This document shows, one piece after another, positions 59,492 to 64,000 of a stretch of DNA of 64,000 nucleotides (the first letter of the stretch is position 1; each line of letters begins with the position of its first letter). The stretch comes from Methanocella_A sp963769045 (lineage in GTDB: Archaea; Halobacteriota; Methanocellia; Methanocellales; Methanocellaceae): contig CAVYKK010000026.1 of assembly GCA_963769045.1 (NCBI GenBank), forward strand, positions 1-64,000. Direction: 5' to 3'. Under the pieces are notes generated by a model. That model searched no databases and had not been told where the DNA came from. It worked only from the letters and a program-made list of their open reading frames with translations. Both the position numbers and the translations under genes were made by a program.

Positions 59492-61159
59492 ATGCATGAC
59501 TGGGACCGAATAGCGGCACTGGGAACATACCTGGGCATTGTGGATGCCGGGAAGCTTGCCAGCCGGGCCGGAAGCTTTCAGGGAGCGGATCGTCTCCTGG
59601 CGGCATCCCATAGTGCGGTCGCAGCGCTGGGCAAAAGTTTGCCGCCAGGCGAGATCAATATTATGCTGGAGACGCTGGCCGGGACGGATTTCTACGGCCT
59701 GTCCTGGCAGGACGGCGACCGGCCTGCGCTCCTGTCGGCAGATCTTTACCGTCGCTACGCGACCGTCTCGGCAAAGCAGGACAGCCTGCCCCGGTTCGAC
59801 GTTTTCGACCCGTACTTCAGGGAGTACCTGCGCAGGTTTTCCACATCGGTCAGGGCTATGCTATACGTGACGGGCATCAGGAAAGAGATCATCAGTCTCG
59901 AACACCCGGCCGTACGGGAAGCCGTGGCGGAAATCGGTCGTCTGCCATGCAGGTCATTCGCGGATCTGAAGCCAGGAGGACAGCGCCAGGGACATTTTTC
60001 CATATCAATGACAGGGTATGTACAGTCGCTGCTGGAACGCCATAGCAACGGACTTATCGACCCCGGCGACTGCGCAGAAATCCTGGAGACCATGGACCGG
60101 GTGTCTGCCTATCCCGGGTATTTCAGGCTTGTGGAGCGCGAGCGCAAGGCCGAGGCGGCACGCCCGCTGATAGCGGCGATCTCTGCGCTGCGGACGGGCT
60201 ACAGCATGGAACAGGAAAAGGTAGACCTGATCGCAGCGCTCGGCATTTTACTCTTCAATGTGTTCCCGTCCCCGGGGCTGGTGAAGTTCCTCGCCATCCA
60301 CCGGCCGGGCGCAGGCAACCGGTACCTGCTGTACGAGCATTACGCCCTGCTGGCGCTGAACTTTCTGCTCATGGGCAAGCGTGCCGCAGCGGCCGGCTAC
60401 TGCGCTCGCGCCTATGAGGCTGCGCCCGGCAGGGACATGAAAGCATACGCGCTCGTGCTGGAAGGCTGTATCGCGCTTGAGCGCCAGGACTATGACAGTG
60501 CCATCCACGTGCTGGAGAAAGCCATGGACCTGACCGATGACCGGAGACAGCGGTCACTCGTCGGGTTCTACCTGGGCGTGGTGCGTTTCCAGGCCGGTGA
60601 CGTAGGCCTGGCGCTCAATTGTTTCCGTGATGCACGGCCAGGCGCGGAAAGTGACACTGATGCCATGTCGGTCTTCAACAACATCGGGACCTGTCACATG
60701 CTGCTGGGAGACCTGGGCCACGCCCTCAAAGCCTTCGAAGAAGCCATGTCGCGAGGCAGATATACCGGAAGAGGCTCGGTGAAATACGTCCGCTCCGTGG
60801 CATCGGGCAACGCGGGCATCGTCTATATGAGCATGCGAGAGTATGAGCTTGCCAGAGAACACTTCTTGAAATCCTTGCGTGACGCCCGGCAGACGGGCAA
60901 CGCCAGAGGAGTGGCTGACCAGCTGATGAACATCGGGCTGACACACAAGGCTACCGGCGACTACGCCGCCGCAGTCAGCCACTTTGTATCGGCGCTGAAC
61001 TACGCTTATACCATCGACTACCTCGAAGGCGTCCTCTATGCCCGGGACCAGATTGGCCAGGCGCTGGCCTTGCAGGGCAAACACGATGAGGAGATAACCA
61101 TTTACCGGGACATTGCCCGCCGCCACCCGGGTATCCGGAACCTGCTCCTCCGTCGTTGA
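59492..61159 (+). CDS. Large TPR-repeat protein
   Basis: 555 residues, cytoplasmic. The N-terminal 270 residues have no recognised domain (GAG-rich start MHDWDRIAALGTYLGIVDAG). From about 280 there are six or more tetratricopeptide repeats: LAINFLLMGKRAAAAGYCAR-like units, DYDSAIHVLEKAMDLTD, GDLGHALKAFEEAMSRGRYT, YELAREHFLKSLRDARQTGN, GDYAAAVSHFVSALNYAYTI. Such proteins scaffold complexes. GGGGAGAG precedes the start. Its stop begins palindrome H. Confidence 0.85.
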   Translation: MHDWDRIAALGTYLGIVDAGKLASRAGSFQGADRLLAASHSAVAALGKSLPPGEINIMLETLAGTDFYGLSWQDGDRPALLSADLYRRYATVSAKQDSLPRFDVFDPYFREYLRRFSTSVRAMLYVTGIRKEIISLEHPAVREAVAEIGRLPCRSFADLKPGGQRQGHFSISMTGYVQSLLERHSNGLIDPGDCAEILETMDRVSAYPGYFRLVERERKAEAARPLIAAISALRTGYSMEQEKVDLIAALGILLFNVFPSPGLVKFLAIHRPGAGNRYLLYEHYALLALNFLLMGKRAAAAGYCARAYEAAPGRDMKAYALVLEGCIALERQDYDSAIHVLEKAMDLTDDRRQRSLVGFYLGVVRFQAGDVGLALNCFRDARPGAESDTDAMSVFNNIGTCHMLLGDLGHALKAFEEAMSRGRYTGRGSVKYVRSVASGNAGIVYMSMREYELAREHFLKSLRDARQTGNARGVADQLMNIGLTHKATGDYAAAVSHFVSALNYAYTIDYLEGVLYARDQIGQALALQGKHDEEITIYRDIARRHPGIRNLLLRR

Positions 61160-61347
61160 GGTCTCGGAGGTTTCAAGAGGGCACAGAGCTCAGCACAGAG
61201 GTCACAGAGGTCACAGAGGACGGCACAGAGGTTTTTCATAACATGGCTTCAGGCAGCCATTTCCTTTTCAATCCTCTGTGCATACCTCTGTGTCCTCTGT
61301 GACCTCTGTGCTGATCTCTGCGACCTCCCGTAACCTCCGTGACCTCT
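61157..61347. repeat. Long palindrome H (CACAGAGGT type)
   Basis: The left arm (61157-61231: GAGGTCTCGGAGG, CACAGAGCTCAGCACAGAGG) is inverted at 61273-61347. It is homologous to palindrome G and, like it, starts at the stop codon of the upstream gene (TGAGG). Confidence 0.9.
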
Positions 61348-61394
61348 AAAAGAGATCGGCAATACTTTTATCCTCGCCGGACAATGTGGCTCCG

Positions 61395-62912
61395 ATGAGC
61401 AACCGGGAGATCGTCTCCGCGCTGAAGTACGTGTCGGGGTCAAGGAAAGCGTTCATGCTGTCCGAGCTGCGGCAGTACCTCAAAGAGGAAAAGAGCACGA
61501 TAGCAATTTACGATACCATACGGCCGATGTTAGAGGAACTCGGGCTGAGAGCCGTGCCAGAGGGCGATGACTACCGCATCGAAAAGCTGCCGCCGGCCAC
61601 GAAGCTGGTGCTCAGTGACAAAGAGAAAGAGCAACAGGAAGCCTTTTTCAACGCGCCCAGGGTGCCCCGGAAGCTGGAGCGCCTGATTGAAAAGTACATC
61701 GACAAGAAGACGGCGAAGCCATGGGACGACCCGGTCGTGCTGGATAAAATCCGTAAGGCGATCATCAGCCAGAAGGCGCAGTACTGGAAAGCAGGCCAGG
61801 CACGGAAGATCGATTACCGTAGCGGCTACAGCGTATTGGGTTATCTCGCATACCAGTTCCCGGTCTACTTCGTCCAGTTCGAGCACATCCTGTATGACAT
61901 GGCGCAGGAAGGGCTGCTCAAGAACAGGATGAAGGTACTCGATGCCGGCACGGGGCCGGGCGTGGTGCCGCTGGCCATCGTCGATTTCTATCGCAGGCTG
62001 GAGGGCGATCGAGAAGGCGATCGCGCCCGAGATCGCTCGGTCGACGTGTTCGCCATCGAGAAGTACGAGGAGAACCTCGAAGCCTATACGACGCTGGTGC
62101 CGGAGTTCGCTTCGGCCGGCGGCAACGTGCAGATCGAAAAGCCATTCCGGGCCGACCTGACGGAAAAGCCCAAAATACCCGACGGCCTGGACATGATCGT
62201 CTTTTCCAACGTGCTCAACGAGATCGCCATGAGCATGGATGAAAAGGCGGAAATGGTCATGCGCTATGTACAGAGCATGGCAGATGACGGCAGCCTGGTC
62301 ATCATCGAGCCCGCGGACAAGGACAATTCTATGGAACTACGAAAGCTGGTCGCGGCGCTGATGGACCGGGACATGGGCGTGTACAGCCCGTGCTCGTTCA
62401 TCTGGTGTTCGCGCTGTAAGCCGGAATCGTGCTGGAGCTTCGAGGAAAAGGAAGACGTGGTGCCGACGTCGCTCATGAAGAAGGTGGCAGAGGCCGAAGA
62501 GCCATACAAGTACATTAACTCCGATATCAAATACTCGTATGCCATCTTACGGAAAGACGACCTGACGAAAGCGAAGTACCGGGTACCACCGAAAGCTAAA
62601 TTCGCGAGGCTCTCGAAGCTGAAGATGCATACCGGCAAGAAGATTAACGTGGTCGCGTCGAAGATGTCCGGGGACCTGGGCAATAAGAAAGAGCACGTCT
62701 TCAAGATTTGCGACGGCACTACCGGACAGCAGGTCTACGCCATCCTGCCGGACTACAATATCGTGCCGGGGAACGAGGCGCTGGCAAAGGCGAAGTACGG
62801 CACGGTGCTCGAGTTCAGCAATATCATTGTCCGCTACAACGAGGAGCACGACTCGTTCAACCTGATGGTGGGAAAGAGCTCAGGGGTCGTACCGGCAATA
62901 AATAACATTTAG
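61395..62912 (+). CDS. Rsm22-family rRNA methyltransferase-like protein
   Basis: 505 residues from ATG 61395. The N-terminal region (NREIVSALKYVSGSRKAFML) is predicted winged-helix-like. AQYWKAGQARKIDYRSGYSV and VLDAGTGPGVVPLAIVDFYR are the Rsm22/METTL17 signature and SAM motif I. CSFIWCSRCKPESCW supplies four Cys for a metal or Fe-S cluster, as in mitochondrial relatives. A short GDREGDRARDRS insert lies near residue 205. Likely associates with the small ribosomal subunit. Confidence 0.82.
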   Translation: MSNREIVSALKYVSGSRKAFMLSELRQYLKEEKSTIAIYDTIRPMLEELGLRAVPEGDDYRIEKLPPATKLVLSDKEKEQQEAFFNAPRVPRKLERLIEKYIDKKTAKPWDDPVVLDKIRKAIISQKAQYWKAGQARKIDYRSGYSVLGYLAYQFPVYFVQFEHILYDMAQEGLLKNRMKVLDAGTGPGVVPLAIVDFYRRLEGDREGDRARDRSVDVFAIEKYEENLEAYTTLVPEFASAGGNVQIEKPFRADLTEKPKIPDGLDMIVFSNVLNEIAMSMDEKAEMVMRYVQSMADDGSLVIIEPADKDNSMELRKLVAALMDRDMGVYSPCSFIWCSRCKPESCWSFEEKEDVVPTSLMKKVAEAEEPYKYINSDIKYSYAILRKDDLTKAKYRVPPKAKFARLSKLKMHTGKKINVVASKMSGDLGNKKEHVFKICDGTTGQQVYAILPDYNIVPGNEALAKAKYGTVLEFSNIIVRYNEEHDSFNLMVGKSSGVVPAINNI

Positions 62913-62921
62913 ACGATCCAG

Positions 62922-62948
62922 GCCGCCAGGGCGCCACTTCCTGGCGGC
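62922..62948 (+). terminator. Hairpin after the Rsm22-like gene
   Basis: GCCGCCAGG-GCGCCACTT-CCTGGCGGC, a perfect nine-pair stem ten bases after the stop; no U run. Confidence 0.6.
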
Positions 62949-62962
62949 ATCGCAGCCTGATA

Positions 62963-62983
62963 CGCGCGCGAGCGGTCGCCTGC
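62963..62983. repeat. Short CG-alternating repeat 6
   Basis: ACGCGCGCGAGCGGTCGCC two bases before the stop of the leftward small gene. Confidence 0.6.
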
Positions 62984-62984
62984 A

Positions 62985-63275
62985 TCACTCGCTTTTATCT
63001 TTAGTATAATCGTGGGCCTTCTCGCCCGACACCCAGAACCGGTCTTTCACTATCAACACTCTCCGCCGCAGGTCCATCAGCGGCTCATAGATGTCATGGA
63101 TTTCCTTCTTCCAGACGGCCGATGTCTTTTCCCGCGTCTCGTCGTCCATCTTCATCATGATAAGAAACACGTCCGAGTAGTGCTCCAGGTACCGTACGTC
63201 CTTTTCCAGCTGCTCCTCGTCCGCCAGCATCTTGGCGATGATCGCGTTGATGTTGCCTGTCGTGTGCTCCAGCAC
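62985..63275 (-). CDS. Small helical protein of unknown function
   Basis: 96 residues from GTG 63275; the frame is open a little further upstream without an ATG. Strongly helical and charged (DEEQLEKDVRYLEHYSDVFL, EKTSAVWKKEIHDIYEPLMD), possibly a coiled coil. It lies 81 bases after dnaJ in the same direction. I recognise no family. Confidence 0.55.
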   Translation of the reverse strand: MLEHTTGNINAIIAKMLADEEQLEKDVRYLEHYSDVFLIMMKMDDETREKTSAVWKKEIHDIYEPLMDLRRRVLIVKDRFWVSGEKAHDYTKDKSE

Positions 63276-63356
63276 TTCCTGCTTTGTCGGTATGATAGAC
63301 CACCAGGAAACCGTATGACAGCATCCGGCTTAATACTTAGGAAAAAAGTTTGGGGC

Positions 63357-64000
63357 TTATTTGAACGCTTCCCCGATCTTCTCGAAGATGTTCCGGGGCT
63401 TACCCTTTTTCTGCTCTTCCTTCTCCTCGGCGAGCAGCTCGGTGAACAGCTTCCTCTGCTTATCGGACAGTTTGGGCGGAGTACGCACGACGACCTTGAC
63501 GTGCATGTCGCCACGGCGGCCGGAACGGAGGCTCTGGACGCCCTCGCCCTTGAGCCGGAACGTCGTCTCGGTCTGTGTGCCCTGCGGGATCTTGAGCTTG
63601 GCCCTGCCGGTCAATGTCTCGACCTCGACCTCATCGCCCAGCGCCGCCTGGCCGAAAGTGATCGGCATCACGCAGACCACGTCGTCGCCATAGCGCTGGA
63701 AGAACTGGTGGGGCTTCACGTGCAGGAACACGTACAGGTCGCCGGTCGCGCCTCCGACCGAGCCCGATTCGCCCTCGCCGGGGATGCGGAGTTGCAGCCC
63801 GTTGTCCACGCCGGGCGGTACCTTGACCAGCACCTTGCGGACCTTCCGTGTCTTCGTCTGGCCCCGGCACGCCGGGCACGGGGTATCGTAAGTCGAACCC
63901 CTGCCGCCGCACTTGTTGCAGGGCATGACCTGGACCATCTGGCCGAACAGGCTCTGGGACGTACGGCGTATCTGGCCGGTGCCGTTGCAGTTCTGGCATG
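63357..64000 (-). CDS. dnaJ: DnaJ chaperone, C-terminal part (runs off the right edge)
   Basis: The frame is open to the window edge. It begins within the zinc-finger region (CNGTG, CNKCGGRG, CPACRGQ) and continues through the substrate-binding beta domains (VPPGVDNGLQLRIPGEGESG, LYVFLHVKPHQFFQRYGDDV, ITFGQAALGDEVEVETLTGR). It ends in a Lys/Glu-rich tail (EEKEEQKKGKPRNIFEKIGE). The J domain lies outside the window. Canonical DnaJ co-chaperone of DnaK. Confidence 0.95.
   Translation of the reverse strand, partial: CQNCNGTGQIRRTSQSLFGQMVQVMPCNKCGGRGSTYDTPCPACRGQTKTRKVRKVLVKVPPGVDNGLQLRIPGEGESGSVGGATGDLYVFLHVKPHQFFQRYGDDVVCVMPITFGQAALGDEVEVETLTGRAKLKIPQGTQTETTFRLKGEGVQSLRSGRRGDMHVKVVVRTPPKLSDKQRKLFTELLAEEKEEQKKGKPRNIFEKIGEAFK

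Overview
The window is from a methanogenic archaeon, most like Methanocella/Methanocellales or a relative in the Methanosarcinales-Methanomicrobiales branch. Evidence for this: a beta-RFA-P synthase (tetrahydromethanopterin), a methanogenesis marker 12 protein, a cysteate synthase plus fused sulfopyruvate decarboxylase (coenzyme M by the cysteate route), the archaeal mevalonate branch with isopentenyl phosphate kinase, archaeal ribosomal and RNA polymerase subunits, a Nop5 homologue and an intron-bearing tRNA-Tyr. The species cannot be fixed from sequence reading alone. Most of the window is GC-rich; roughly 6.4-10.1 kb is very AT-rich and looks foreign.

Layout: 0-6.4 kb holds nop5 (cut by the edge), a frameshifted beta-RFA-P synthase, a lone Eco57I-type adenine methyltransferase and a pyrD-pyrK-FAH operon. 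6.4-15 kb is an island: a decayed histidine kinase, a UbiA prenyltransferase, a FilR1-type regulator, then two successive cassettes. Each cassette has a copy of the 3' end of the RNase J gene, a conserved structured leader, an exported protein and a small lipoprotein. 15-24.1 kb is a leftward informational and isoprenoid block (rpl18e, rpl13, rps9, rpoN, tRNA-Pro, rpoK, eno, rps2, memo, mvk, ipk, fni, rnj). 24.3-25.2 kb is a MscS channel. 25.2-31.9 kb is a run of eight leftward genes for small exported Gly/aromatic-rich proteins. Five of them share a previously unnamed repeat of about 38 residues, and several share an AT-rich promoter block and strong ribosome-binding sites.

32-48.5 kb holds housekeeping and methanogen genes (eS6, a glutamate-synthase-like protein, SemiSWEET, phosphoesterase, tandem DUF1259, marker 12, pdxT, hom with its ACT partner, nitroreductase, CYTH, HAD, two long FKBPs, UPF0179, cysteate synthase, comDE). 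48.6-64 kb holds tRNA-Tyr and tRNA-Asp, an AHSA1 protein, a HAD phosphatase, a pilin fused to a PA14-like domain, a membrane J-protein, a DrrAB-type ABC exporter, LysE, nitroreductase, ArsR, a universal stress protein, a HicB-like repeat protein, a TPR protein, an Rsm22-family methyltransferase and dnaJ (cut by the edge).

Three things stand out beyond the genes: the cassette array anchored on the RNase J 3' end with its conserved leader RNA; the exported FP-repeat family with a shared promoter; and a population of long intergenic palindromes built from short degenerate repeats, always 3' to genes, one of them inserted inside another. Several genes carry single-base frameshifts (beta-RFA-P synthase, two cluster proteins, one cassette protein, the kinase), so sequencing error has to be kept in mind. 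No CRISPR array, rRNA or intact transposase gene was seen.
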